Assembly: GCA_025363495.1 (NCBI GenBank)
Contig: JANYDR010000590.1
Span: 1-26,609 of the forward strand
From: Cyclobacteriaceae bacterium
GTDB taxonomy: Bacteria > Bacteroidota > Bacteroidia > Cytophagales > Cyclobacteriaceae
DNA length: 26,609 nt
Direction of reading: 5' to 3'
A program made the translations under genes and the position numbers. The notes below the pieces were generated by a model. It worked only from the letters and a program-made list of their open reading frames with translations, did no database searches and had not been told where the DNA came from. Within the stretch, counting starts at the first letter, position 1, and each line of letters starts with the position of its first letter. This document shows, piece by piece, positions 7,210 to 14,154 of this stretch.

Positions 7210-8169
7210 TTACCGGAGCGTGATTGCTTTTAAGTTTTTAATAACTGACTTTATTCCGTTGAATGGCTGAAGAGTGATCGTCTTCATTTGAAAGCCCCTG
7301 TTCACCAGATAAATACCTGCAATGGTTATAAGAATTGCAACGCTTATTTGCATGTTTAGTTTTTCTCCTAGGATTAACCAGCCTAAAATAAACGCAACGA
7401 TCGGATTGACGTACGCATACAATGAAACCAGGGTCATGGGAAGTTTCTTAATCGCGTAGAAATAGCAGGCATAGGCGGCAACTGATCCGACCAATATCAT
7501 ATAGACAAGGCAGAGAATTATTTCATTTGACCATTGCACCATCTCATAGTTATCGAATAGTAGACTTAACGGTATCAGAAATATTCCCCCAAAAACCATT
7601 TGCAGTCCTGCATTCAGGAACGGATTGCCTTGAGAACCTTTCTTTTTAGTCCAGACACTTCCAATCGCCCAGCAAAAGTTAGCGAGGAACGTGATCAGAA
7701 TTCCAATGCGATAGTCGGAATCAGAAAACTCCGTCAGGTGTTGACCAAAGATTAGAACAATGCCTGACAGACCAGTAAGTAGTCCCAGGATCGTAAGCAA
7801 GTTAGGCCGTTCATCTTTGCTGATAGTTACATTTATCAGGATCATCCAGATAGGCATAACGGAGCAAATAATGGCAGCAAGTCCGCTGGAGATATAAGTT
7901 TCACCCCATCCCACCACACTGACGCCAAGGGTAATCATGAACAGACCACCGATTGCCTGATTAAATAGAGTTTTTAAATCCGGCCACGCAGCTTTTCCGA
8001 CAGTAAGCATAAGCACCAGGAGGATTGCACCGGCGCATAGAAAACGAATTGAGGAAAAAAGAAAAGCAGGAAATTGAGTTACACCTATTCGTAAAACGAG
8101 ATAGGTAGTGCCCCACACGAGGCAGACGACACCGAGGGCTAAATAGGCTAAGAGGTTCTTATTTTTCAT
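7210..8169 (-). CDS. EamA-family (DMT superfamily) exporter
   Basis: A 319-residue inner-membrane protein with about ten hydrophobic segments in two EamA repeats. The first begins LAYLALGVVCLVWGTTYLVLR (short-chain WGTTY signature) and the second around IGILITFLANFCWAIGSVWTKK; it ends with PIVAFILGWLILGEKL, the common EamA end signature, and a short basic tail. Family members export amino acids, their derivatives or other small metabolites. It heads the tight operon EamA - PhzF - DinB - PaiB (gaps of 1 and 4 bp, then a 14-bp overlap). A heptamer inverted-repeat array lies immediately upstream. Confidence 0.93.
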   Translation of the reverse strand: MKNKNLLAYLALGVVCLVWGTTYLVLRIGVTQFPAFLFSSIRFLCAGAILLVLMLTVGKAAWPDLKTLFNQAIGGLFMITLGVSVVGWGETYISSGLAAIICSVMPIWMILINVTISKDERPNLLTILGLLTGLSGIVLIFGQHLTEFSDSDYRIGILITFLANFCWAIGSVWTKKKGSQGNPFLNAGLQMVFGGIFLIPLSLLFDNYEMVQWSNEIILCLVYMILVGSVAAYACYFYAIKKLPMTLVSLYAYVNPIVAFILGWLILGEKLNMQISVAILITIAGIYLVNRGFQMKTITLQPFNGIKSVIKNLKAITLR

Positions 8170-8193
8170 TTATTTGATAATTCTGTTTTAAAG

Positions 8194-8276
8194 GTTGACA
8201 ATTGACAACATTCAGTTGACAACACTTGTTGTAAACAGAAACTTTGTCAATTTTATTATTGTCAACTGTCAATTGA
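8194..8276. repeat. Palindromic 7-bp word array (NTTGACA type)
   Basis: Left arm (8194-8221) reads in register GTTGACA, ATTGACA, ACATTCA, GTTGACA. Right arm (8243-8276) carries the inverted word: TTGTCA at 8244 and 8259, CTGTCA at 8266, then ATTGA. The arms can pair into an imperfect hairpin of about 30 bp with a loop around 8224-8242. The right end contains the stop codon of the 27-aa minus-strand gene (8269-8271), so the array sits at the 3' end of that gene and upstream of the EamA operon. Confidence 0.7.
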
Positions 8277-8352
8277 TATAGTGTTCTACCACCAACACGG
8301 CAATTCCGATAATAATTCCGAGTACTAACACCCATTTTCTTCTTGTTCTCAT
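8269..8352 (-). CDS. 27-aa single-span membrane microprotein
   Basis: An ATG-started minus-strand frame of 27 residues: a basic N-terminus MRTRRKW, an uninterrupted hydrophobic stretch VLVLGIIIGIAVLVV, and a short polar end EHYIN before TGA. The arrangement (positive residues inside, one span of about 15-17 residues, short outside tail) is what a small bacterial membrane protein looks like, and random AT-rich DNA would seldom give it. The frame ends within the heptamer palindrome. No Shine-Dalgarno sequence is present, which is normal for Bacteroidota. Function unknown; it lies between the EamA operon and the second phzF-like gene, all on the minus strand. Confidence 0.6.
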   Translation of the reverse strand: MRTRRKWVLVLGIIIGIAVLVVEHYIN

Positions 8353-8457
8353 GTATTATTTATTCTAATAATCGTCTGTGATAATTTATTTGTCCAATTA
8401 GCAAGGTTACTTTTAAAAAGACATTTCATTCTTTCAATTATCATATTCGTTGTTTTA

Positions 8458-9267
8458 TTAAACTTCCATGAGCCCTTCCAGGATAATTTGAGCATTACTT
8501 CTTACTTCCAATTCTGCAATGCTAATAATCTTAAGTTTCATGAAGCCGCCTCGTTTTGAAGATTGATAAGCGACCATTTCTTTCTTGCCCAAAATGTCTC
8601 CCCAATATTTTGCTAATACAGAGTGAGAGGCGCCAGTCACCGGGTCCTCCTTGATTCCAATCCATGGGCAAAAGCACCTTGAATAGAAATCGTATTCATG
8701 ATCTTTTGACCTGGCGGTTACAATGAGGTTATTGAATGTTCCCTCCATAAGTGCCTTGTTGTAATCCGGTTTGATTGCTAATAATGTTTCATTGTCTTTG
8801 ACTTCTATGAGAAGTACATTTAAATCTTTTGAAAATCGGGTTGAAACGGGACTATTGATTTCAAAGGCCTCATACATCGCATGGTTCACTTTGTGAGCTA
8901 CGGTGTCATATAGTGGAAACTTCATCGCTATATATTTATCATCCGTCACGGCGCTGAGTTTGAGATTATGATGTGTAGTGAACTCTACTTTTGGAAGTTT
9001 TAGGCGCTCGAGGACAAGCTTTGAAGATGCCAGCGTTGCGTGCCCGCAAAATGCGATTTCGACCGTGGGAGTAAAATACCGGATAGAAAATTCTGACGGA
9101 CTCGATTCATTTTGCAATAGAAAAGCTGTTTCCGACAAGTTCAGTTCGCTGGCAATTCCTTGCATGGTAGTAACGTCGATCTGCCTGTCGAGCAGACAAA
9201 CTCCAGCCGGATTCCCTTTGAAGGGTTCGTTTGTAAAGGCGTCAATAATAAAAGTTCGTATTTTCAT
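8458..9267 (-). CDS. PhzF family isomerase (second copy)
   Basis: A 269-residue PhzF-like protein. It carries FTNEPFKGNPAGVCLL, the ELNLSETAFL loop with Glu46 as the expected catalytic residue, EIAFCGHATLAS, and IKEDPVTGASHSVLAKYWG. The start is placed at the ATG at 9265-9267 (MKIRTFIIDAF) because the family begins there and AAGAGG lies just upstream; the longer in-frame start at 9312 adds 15 unrelated residues. It is clearly diverged from the first copy (for example different C-terminal halves), so it is not a recent duplication. A 39-bp sequence shared with the MocR upstream region lies 68 bp before its start. Confidence 0.92.
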   Translation of the reverse strand: MKIRTFIIDAFTNEPFKGNPAGVCLLDRQIDVTTMQGIASELNLSETAFLLQNESSPSEFSIRYFTPTVEIAFCGHATLASSKLVLERLKLPKVEFTTHHNLKLSAVTDDKYIAMKFPLYDTVAHKVNHAMYEAFEINSPVSTRFSKDLNVLLIEVKDNETLLAIKPDYNKALMEGTFNNLIVTARSKDHEYDFYSRCFCPWIGIKEDPVTGASHSVLAKYWGDILGKKEMVAYQSSKRGGFMKLKIISIAELEVRSNAQIILEGLMEV

Positions 9268-9334
9268 AAACCTCTTTTCGTGTCTGATGCTTGCTATCGA
9301 AACATGATTCAAAATTTCTCTTTTATACGGACAA

Positions 9335-9373
9335 AAAACAGTTTCAGTTTTAGCTATTTTGACCAGATCAGTT
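9335..9373. promoter_or_regulatory. Candidate MocR operator, copy 1
   Basis: This 39-bp stretch is identical at 35 positions to 23655-23693. It contains tandem CAGTTT CAGTTT (9339-9350) and a third CAGTTT at 9369-9374, with the fixed block GACCAGATCAGTT at 9361-9373. It lies upstream of the second phzF-like gene (minus strand). MocR regulators are known to bind separated direct repeats, so this fits as an operator, but binding is inference. Confidence 0.55.
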
Positions 9374-9436
9374 TGAATTCAGAGCGATGTAAAAAATGCT
9401 ATCCCGTAAAAATGATGCCTGATGGAATCAAGTAGG

Positions 9437-9470
9437 TTTGATTAATTTGCAGTGATAATAATGATCTTTG
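9437..9470 (+). promoter_or_regulatory. Promoter-like pair before the 53-aa gene
   Basis: TTTG at 9437-9440 and GATCTTTG at 9463-9470 are 22 bp apart and match the Bacteroidota -33 and -7 elements (TAnnTTTG) with a single mismatch in the second. The ATG follows 21 bp downstream. Confidence 0.45.
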
Positions 9471-9491
9471 GAACAAATTTAAGTTTAACGA

Positions 9492-9653
9492 ATGAGTGCA
9501 TCCGAATCAGATCAATTGGTGGAAAAAATAACGGCGGGTGTTACGCTTGCCATTCAACGCCTCGTTGAGTGTACAAAAAAAGAAGACGCCGAGCTGGTAA
9601 TTTCCAGGGATGGAAAGGTTGTGCGAATTAAAGCACGTGATTTAATAATTTAA
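9492..9653 (+). CDS. 53-aa conserved-looking small protein
   Basis: An ATG-started frame of 53 residues: MSASESDQLVEKITAG, then an amphipathic helix VTLAIQRLVECTKKE, then a beta-like C-terminal half AELVISRDGKVVRIKARDL. The helix-plus-hairpin plan, the balanced charged composition and third-position codon pattern look like a genuine protein. A promoter-like pair precedes it at a suitable distance. No family is recognised with certainty; small proteins of similar plan occur in Cytophagales. It converges on the PLP-enzyme gene with a 32-bp gap. Confidence 0.65.
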   Translation: MSASESDQLVEKITAGVTLAIQRLVECTKKEDAELVISRDGKVVRIKARDLII

Positions 9654-9685
9654 CTAAATCCATCAGTTTAGAATTGGTCACTGGA

Positions 9686-10822
9686 TCACTCAAGCGCTTG
9701 CTTAAAATCCCGTATCAGATCATCACAGGATTCAATCCCAATAGAAATCCGCAGCAAATTGTCCGGACTGATTTGCATGGAGCCCTCTGCAGTGCGCCTG
9801 TGTTCAATGAGGGATTCAACTCCACCTAAACTGGTAGCATGCTTGATAATTTTTAACCGGCTAACAAATTTAATTGCTTCGGCTTTTCCACCTTTTACAA
9901 GAACAGACAATACACTTCCGAATCCACCCTTCATTTGCTTTTTGGCCACGTCGTGATTTTTGTGGGTCGGCAATCCTGGATAAAAGACTTTTTCAATTTT
10001 AGGATGTTTGGATAAAAAGCTGGCTACTTCCATGGCATTGTTATTCTGAACCGGTACACGCAAGGCAAAAGTTGCTATGCTCCGGCTTAACAACCAGCAA
10101 TCAAAGGGGGAGGGCACCGCTCCCCCTACATTTTGATATAAGCGTAGTTGATTATATAAATCAGATTGATCATTAGAAATAATGACTCCCCCCAAAACAT
10201 CCGAGTGACCGCTAAAGAATTTCGTAGATGAATGCATCACAAAATCGATACCCAATTCCAGGGGACGTTGTAACAAAGGAGTAGCAAAAGTGCTGTCGCA
10301 GGCAGTTATAATATTATGTTTTTTGGCCAACTGCGCTACAGCTTCGATATCCGTAATTTTTAATTGCGGATTGGAAGGGCTTTCCATCCAGATCAACTTT
10401 GTTTTCGATGAGATCGCAGAGGCGACATTCTTCGCTGAAGACATATCTACTTCAGTAACCTGAATATTCTTATGTAAAAAGAAGTTCTTAAGCAATGCCC
10501 GGGTTCCATGATAACAATCATCCGGATAGATAAGATGGTCACCTGATTTCAGGATCACTTCAAAAAGGGCATTGATACTTGCCATACCTGAAGCGAATGC
10601 AATGGCTTCTTTGCCACCCTCGAGCATCGACAATTTTTTTTCAAGCGTGCGCCTGTTAGGATTACCCGTGCGGGTATACTCTCCTGGGGCTTCATGATCT
10701 TGCCTTTCAAAAGTTGTTGCCAGGTGAATGGGTTGCGAAATATCCGGATCAGGTACATAGCCCGTATGAATGGCTTTTGTCTGGATGCTGCAATTCGAAA
10801 GGAAGTCGCTGGTATTTTCCAT
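9686..10822 (-). CDS. Cys/Met metabolism PLP-dependent enzyme (cystathionine gamma-lyase/synthase type)
   Basis: A 378-residue fold-type I enzyme of the trans-sulfuration family. Signs are QPIHLATTF, YTRTGNPNRRTLEKKLSMLEGG, FASGMASINALF, DDCYHGTRALL, the PLP-phosphate region WMESPSNP, and HSSTKFFSGHSDVLGG in which Lys201 forms the Schiff base. The C-terminal SLGGVESLIEHRRT and ISPDNLLRISIGIE are family hallmarks. Whether it is a lyase (CGL), synthase (MetB) or methionine gamma-lyase cannot be told from sequence alone. A TATCTTTA box (minus strand, 10845-10852) 22 bp before the ATG is a candidate -7 element. Confidence 0.93.
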   Translation of the reverse strand: MENTSDFLSNCSIQTKAIHTGYVPDPDISQPIHLATTFERQDHEAPGEYTRTGNPNRRTLEKKLSMLEGGKEAIAFASGMASINALFEVILKSGDHLIYPDDCYHGTRALLKNFFLHKNIQVTEVDMSSAKNVASAISSKTKLIWMESPSNPQLKITDIEAVAQLAKKHNIITACDSTFATPLLQRPLELGIDFVMHSSTKFFSGHSDVLGGVIISNDQSDLYNQLRLYQNVGGAVPSPFDCWLLSRSIATFALRVPVQNNNAMEVASFLSKHPKIEKVFYPGLPTHKNHDVAKKQMKGGFGSVLSVLVKGGKAEAIKFVSRLKIIKHATSLGGVESLIEHRRTAEGSMQISPDNLLRISIGIESCDDLIRDFKQALE

Positions 10823-10911
10823 TGTTGATTAGGATGAATAGCTGTAAAGATATTGCTTTAATGAAATGCCTGTATAGGTGTAATGTCTTATTTCTGTTTT
10901 GGCATTAATAG

Positions 10912-10937
10912 AAAATGCTCACCTAAATGAGCATTTT
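10912..10937 (-). terminator. Hairpin terminator after the SDR gene
   Basis: AAAATGCTCA (10912-10921) pairs perfectly with TGAGCATTTT (10928-10937) around a 6-nt loop. On the minus strand the stem ends in TTTTCTATT, giving a U-rich tail 31 bp after the SDR stop. The A/T flanks are nearly symmetric, so it might also act on the other strand. Confidence 0.75.
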
Positions 10938-10967
10938 TATTTTCCGTCTTACTTAATGTTTATCAGA

Positions 10968-11705
10968 TTACACAAGTACGCCACCTCCGTCGACAATAAC
11001 ACTTTGTCCGGTAGAGAAGGGTTGTTCCATCAAATAGATGTAAGTTCTTGCAATGTCAGAAGGATTGCCAACCTTCTTAACAGGTAGTAAATTACTATAT
11101 TGATCATACATTTTCTCACGATCAGATTCGCTAAAGCTTGACCACAAATCGGTCTTAACAATTCCAGGAATTACGATGTTAACTCTAATGGGAGCAAGTT
11201 CGATCGCCATCGCCCGTGTGAAACCCTCCATCGCTGCGCAGATACTTGTTCCAAGAGACCAGCCAACGCCAGGTCTTGCACCAGCAGTTCCTCCTGTGAG
11301 AACTATTGACCCCCCTTCATTAATAAGCGGCGCAGCATATTTCACAGACTTATAAGCACCCCAGTAGCGAAGATTGAAAAACCGGATTGCTTTTTCAGTG
11401 GAAGTCTCCGTTATTTTTCCAAGACTAAGGGATTCGCCAGCCGTAAAAATCAAATGATCTATTTTTCCAAGACTCAGGAACAGTTTTTTGATCTGATTTT
11501 CTTCAGTAAGGTCGACCGCAAATCCTTTATGATCTCCATTTAATAGTGTTAGCGCTTTGTCGACACGGGCTTGATTACTTGACACCACTATTACACTTGC
11601 GCCAACTTCTGCAGCTGCAATTGCTGTAGCTAAACCAATACCCGAAGTTCCTCCAAGTACAACTACTCTTTTTTTGAAAAGCGGACTTAATTTTTCTTTG
11701 CTCAT
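10968..11705 (-). CDS. SDR family oxidoreductase lacking the YxxxK motif
   Basis: A 245-residue short-chain dehydrogenase-like protein. The cofactor loop GGTSGIG is at residues 18-24, FTAG at 87-90, a family-typical FFNLRYWGAYKSVKYAAP at 109-126, and IELAPIRVNIVIPGIVKTDLW near 168-188. The active-site tyrosine and lysine are absent: where YxxxK is expected the sequence reads GWSLGTSICAAME, with Gly152 and Cys156 by alignment. A known SDR subgroup shares this pattern, so it is probably natural. It might bind NAD(P) without classical dehydrogenase activity. It lies 71 bp downstream of the Crp/Fnr-type regulator, with a palindrome between them. Confidence 0.88.
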   Translation of the reverse strand: MSKEKLSPLFKKRVVVLGGTSGIGLATAIAAAEVGASVIVVSSNQARVDKALTLLNGDHKGFAVDLTEENQIKKLFLSLGKIDHLIFTAGESLSLGKITETSTEKAIRFFNLRYWGAYKSVKYAAPLINEGGSIVLTGGTAGARPGVGWSLGTSICAAMEGFTRAMAIELAPIRVNIVIPGIVKTDLWSSFSESDREKMYDQYSNLLPVKKVGNPSDIARTYIYLMEQPFSTGQSVIVDGGGVLV

Positions 11706-11756
11706 GTTTTGTCTTTTTTTACAAGGACAAAATTCGTGAGTACGATTTGTAAACGA

Positions 11757-11772
11757 TTTACCAAATGGTAAA
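11757..11772. promoter_or_regulatory. Candidate operator TTTACC-N4-GGTAAA
   Basis: A perfect 6-bp inverted repeat with a 4-bp centre (AAAT) lies between the regulator gene and the SDR start. The geometry (two short half-sites on one helical face) suits a dimeric Crp/Fnr-family protein, though the half-site differs from the E. coli TGTGA and TTGAT consensus. It is 52 bp upstream of the SDR ATG. Confidence 0.45.
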
Positions 11773-11776
11773 AACG

Positions 11777-12355
11777 CTACAGGATGTTTCTTCTGATTCG
11801 ACTTAGCGATTGTGGCGTAATGCCGAGATAAGAGGCAATATCTCCCAATGATACGCGAAGGGCGATGTCAGATTGGCGCACCAGGAAATTTTTATAACGA
11901 GTAGTCGCATCCAGGCCCAGATAACTATTCCTGATGTCAATTTTATCCAATAATGACTGCTGGATTATCTCATCTATTCTGGTTTTAAGGTAGGGTATCT
12001 TTTGATAGACGTTCATTAATACGTTGTGTGGAAGTGCTATTACTTCAGCGTCACAAGCGGCCCTGATTGTTCCGTTGGCGGGAATTTGATTCGTAAAGCT
12101 GTTAAGTATGCTGCAAAACTGGTTTTCTTTCAGGAAAAAATGTATCACATCATCGCCATCTTCATTTGGAATGAAGATTTTCAAAATGCCAGTGCAGATG
12201 AAATTCATTTCACGGCATATTTCACCCGTCTTGCAAAGATCCTCACCCTCTTTGAATGATTTAAAATAGAAGGAGGAATGAATTAGTTTCTTGTCATCGG
12301 GATTAATCTTTCCGAATGCTTCAAGATAATTGATCAACGGATTTGAATGAGGCAT
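11777..12355 (-). CDS. Crp/Fnr family transcriptional regulator
   Basis: A 192-residue regulator with an N-terminal cyclic-nucleotide-binding-like beta-roll (residues about 15-115: FKEGEDLCKTGEICREMNFICTG, then ILKIFIPNEDGDDVIHFFLKENQF), a long dimer helix (NVYQKIPYLKTRIDEIIQQSL) and a C-terminal winged helix with VSLGDIASYLGITPQSLSRIRR as recognition helix region. It lacks the cysteine cluster of Fnr and the canonical phosphate-binding RxAS of cAMP-binding Crp, so the ligand is unknown. The short type is common in Bacteroidota. It is divergent from nth and immediately upstream of the SDR, its most likely target. Confidence 0.9.
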   Translation of the reverse strand: MPHSNPLINYLEAFGKINPDDKKLIHSSFYFKSFKEGEDLCKTGEICREMNFICTGILKIFIPNEDGDDVIHFFLKENQFCSILNSFTNQIPANGTIRAACDAEVIALPHNVLMNVYQKIPYLKTRIDEIIQQSLLDKIDIRNSYLGLDATTRYKNFLVRQSDIALRVSLGDIASYLGITPQSLSRIRRNIL

Positions 12356-12437
12356 ACCAACTTTAATTAAAGGTATTCATTTTATAAATATTTAATCTCT
12401 TGCAATCTTTGAATTTGACTAGCAATCCCTTTGCAAA

Positions 12438-12465
12438 TTGTTTTTGAGAAGAATCCTTATCTTTA
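12438..12465 (+). promoter_or_regulatory. Promoter-like pair before nth
   Basis: TTG at 12438-12440 and TATCTTTA at 12458-12465 are separated by 17 bp, matching the Bacteroidota -33/-7 layout with one mismatch in TAnnTTTG. The start codon lies 19 bp downstream of the -7 box. Confidence 0.5.
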
Positions 12466-12484
12466 TTTGTTTTAACTAACGTCT

Positions 12485-13114
12485 ATGGAAAACATTAACT
12501 GGCAAAAGGAAATTCTGCCGTTGCTAAAGAAATACAAAGGCAAAAAGCACCCGTTGGACTATAACTCAATGTATGAATTGATGGTAGCGGTGGTGCTCTC
12601 GGCACAAGATTCGGATCGGAACATTAATAAATTGGCCCCTCCGTTATTTGCAGCCTATCCCGATATGAAAGCGCTTTCCAAAGCAACAAGTGAATCACTG
12701 TTCCCATTCGTAAATAAGATTCGAAATTTTGGAAACAAGACAAAGTGGTTGCTGCAAATAGCTTCCACCTTAAAAGACGATAAGAATATTCCGACAACGA
12801 TGGAGGACCTGACCGCCCTTCCGGGGATTGGAAGGAAGTCTGCCAATGTTATCATGCGTGAAGCAGGTATGAAGGCGGAAGGAATCATTGTAGATCTTCA
12901 TGTAGTGAGAGTAGCACCACGCTTAGGTGTTGCTACTGGCGTGGATCCCAAAAAAATCGAGAAGCAACTTATGGATGTACTTGCTCCCAAAGACTGGGGT
13001 GAAGCAGGGATGGCTATTTCATTTTTAGGAAGAGAGATCTGCAGGCCTACAAATCCGAAGTGCCCGGAGTGTGTGATGAATAAAGTGTGTGAATATTATA
13101 AGGCAAGCAAATAA
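12485..13114 (+). CDS. nth: Endonuclease III-type DNA glycosylase
   Basis: A 209-residue HhH-GPD base-excision repair enzyme that removes oxidised pyrimidines and cleaves abasic sites. The helix-hairpin-helix LPGIGRKSANVIM (112-124) contains the catalytic lysine Lys118, and VDLHVVRVAPRLG provides the catalytic aspartate Asp137. The 4Fe-4S loop has Cys186, Cys193, Cys196 and Cys202 (C-x6-C-x2-C-x5-C). The common VDTH is VDLH here, seen in some Bacteroidota members. The pattern ALSKATSESLFPFVNKIRN replaces the usual Nth text, so it is a subfamily member, but all key residues are present. Confidence 0.92.
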   Translation: MENINWQKEILPLLKKYKGKKHPLDYNSMYELMVAVVLSAQDSDRNINKLAPPLFAAYPDMKALSKATSESLFPFVNKIRNFGNKTKWLLQIASTLKDDKNIPTTMEDLTALPGIGRKSANVIMREAGMKAEGIIVDLHVVRVAPRLGVATGVDPKKIEKQLMDVLAPKDWGEAGMAISFLGREICRPTNPKCPECVMNKVCEYYKASK

Positions 13115-13195
13115 GATAGAATTTTTGACCGTAACTATTCCAATTCCTGGAATCTTGCTGATTTAATTGTGACTAACTTCATCTAAACTTTTCAT

Positions 13196-14124
13196 ATGCA
13201 GATCAAAAAAGCTTCCATTGCCCGGATTTTAATTGCGATAGTGATAATCCTATTAAGTGTACCCGTTGCACTGTACATTTTTAATAATCCTGAAACGGAA
13301 GTTCTGAATGACGAAGCACGCAAAGGCGCCGGAGGATCCTACGTTCAGCTAAGTCAGGGGATAACTCATTATGAAATGACAGGCGCTGATACGCTGGAGA
13401 CTGTTGTTCTGGTGCATGGTTATAGTGTTCCCTATTATATATGGACAGCACTTATTATGCATTGGCTTTAAAGGGCTATCGCGTAATGAGATATGACACC
13501 TACGGGAGAGGGTACTCCGATCGGTTGACTGGCGACTACCCAGAGAAAGTTTATGACCAGCAACTCATGGATTTGCTCGATGCTTTAAAAATAAAGAAGC
13601 CCATTCATCTCATGGGACTTTCTTTTGGAGGACCCGTCACTTCTTACTTTACAGCACAGCATCCTGAACGTGTCAAAAGTCTTACATTGGTCGACCCGGC
13701 GATCGGTTTGTTTAGTCCGGACAAACCTGAATTTATCACCTACATTCTAACGGTGTTTTTTTCCGACAAGCTTAGTCAGCAAACCAGTGATTTTTATAAG
13801 CCTGAAAATTTTCCCGGATGGAATGAGCTTTACAAGCCGCAGATGAAGTATAAGGGGTTCATTCATTCCCTTGTTTCCACACGCTATCATTATAAAGCTG
13901 ACCCGAAGAAGTCGTTTAAGATAATCGCGAAACAAGGAACCCCGGTGCTTTTGATCTGGGGGAAACAGGATCCAACCACTCCATTTGAAGGCAGTGTGGT
14001 TGCTAATGAATTACTTCACCCTGTATTTTTAGCAGTGGATGAAGCGGGTCACCTTCCACACATGGAAAAAGTTAAATTGGTTTTATCGGCGATGCTTAAT
14101 TTTCTATCCGGTCCTGGGGACTAA
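13196..14124 (+). pseudogene. Alpha/beta hydrolase split by a one-base deletion
   Basis: Two frames together encode one hydrolase. The first (13196-13471) gives a membrane anchor or signal (IARILIAIVIILLSVPVALYI), then LSQGITHYEMTG and VVLVHGYSVPYYIW, the oxyanion HG motif. The second frame continues exactly where family members read W-D-S/P-T: DSTYYALALKGYRVMRYD, GRGYSDR, the nucleophile elbow MGLSFGG (Ser codon 13621-13623), the acid loop LLIWGKQDPTTPF and the histidine EAGHLPHME. One extra G after 13444 would join them into about 309 residues. Both halves are otherwise intact, with no other stop. It may be a recent null allele or a base-calling error. The anchor would place the enzyme at the membrane or in the periplasm. 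Confidence 0.85.
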
Positions 14125-14154
14125 TATATTTTACTCATTTGATCATAAGCAATT

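Noticed and set aside
6423..9267. A phenazine biosynthesis cluster
   Set aside because: Only PhzF-like isomerases are present. None of the other phenazine enzymes appear, and PhzF homologs are widespread in unrelated contexts.
9304..9435. Plus-strand 43-codon frame running through the first 39-bp element
   Set aside because: The second copy of the element is not open in the same frame, so the conservation is at the DNA level rather than protein level.
13137..13153. ATTCCA/TGGAAT hairpin after nth as a terminator
   Set aside because: The stem is only 6 bp, AT-rich, and is not followed by a T-run.
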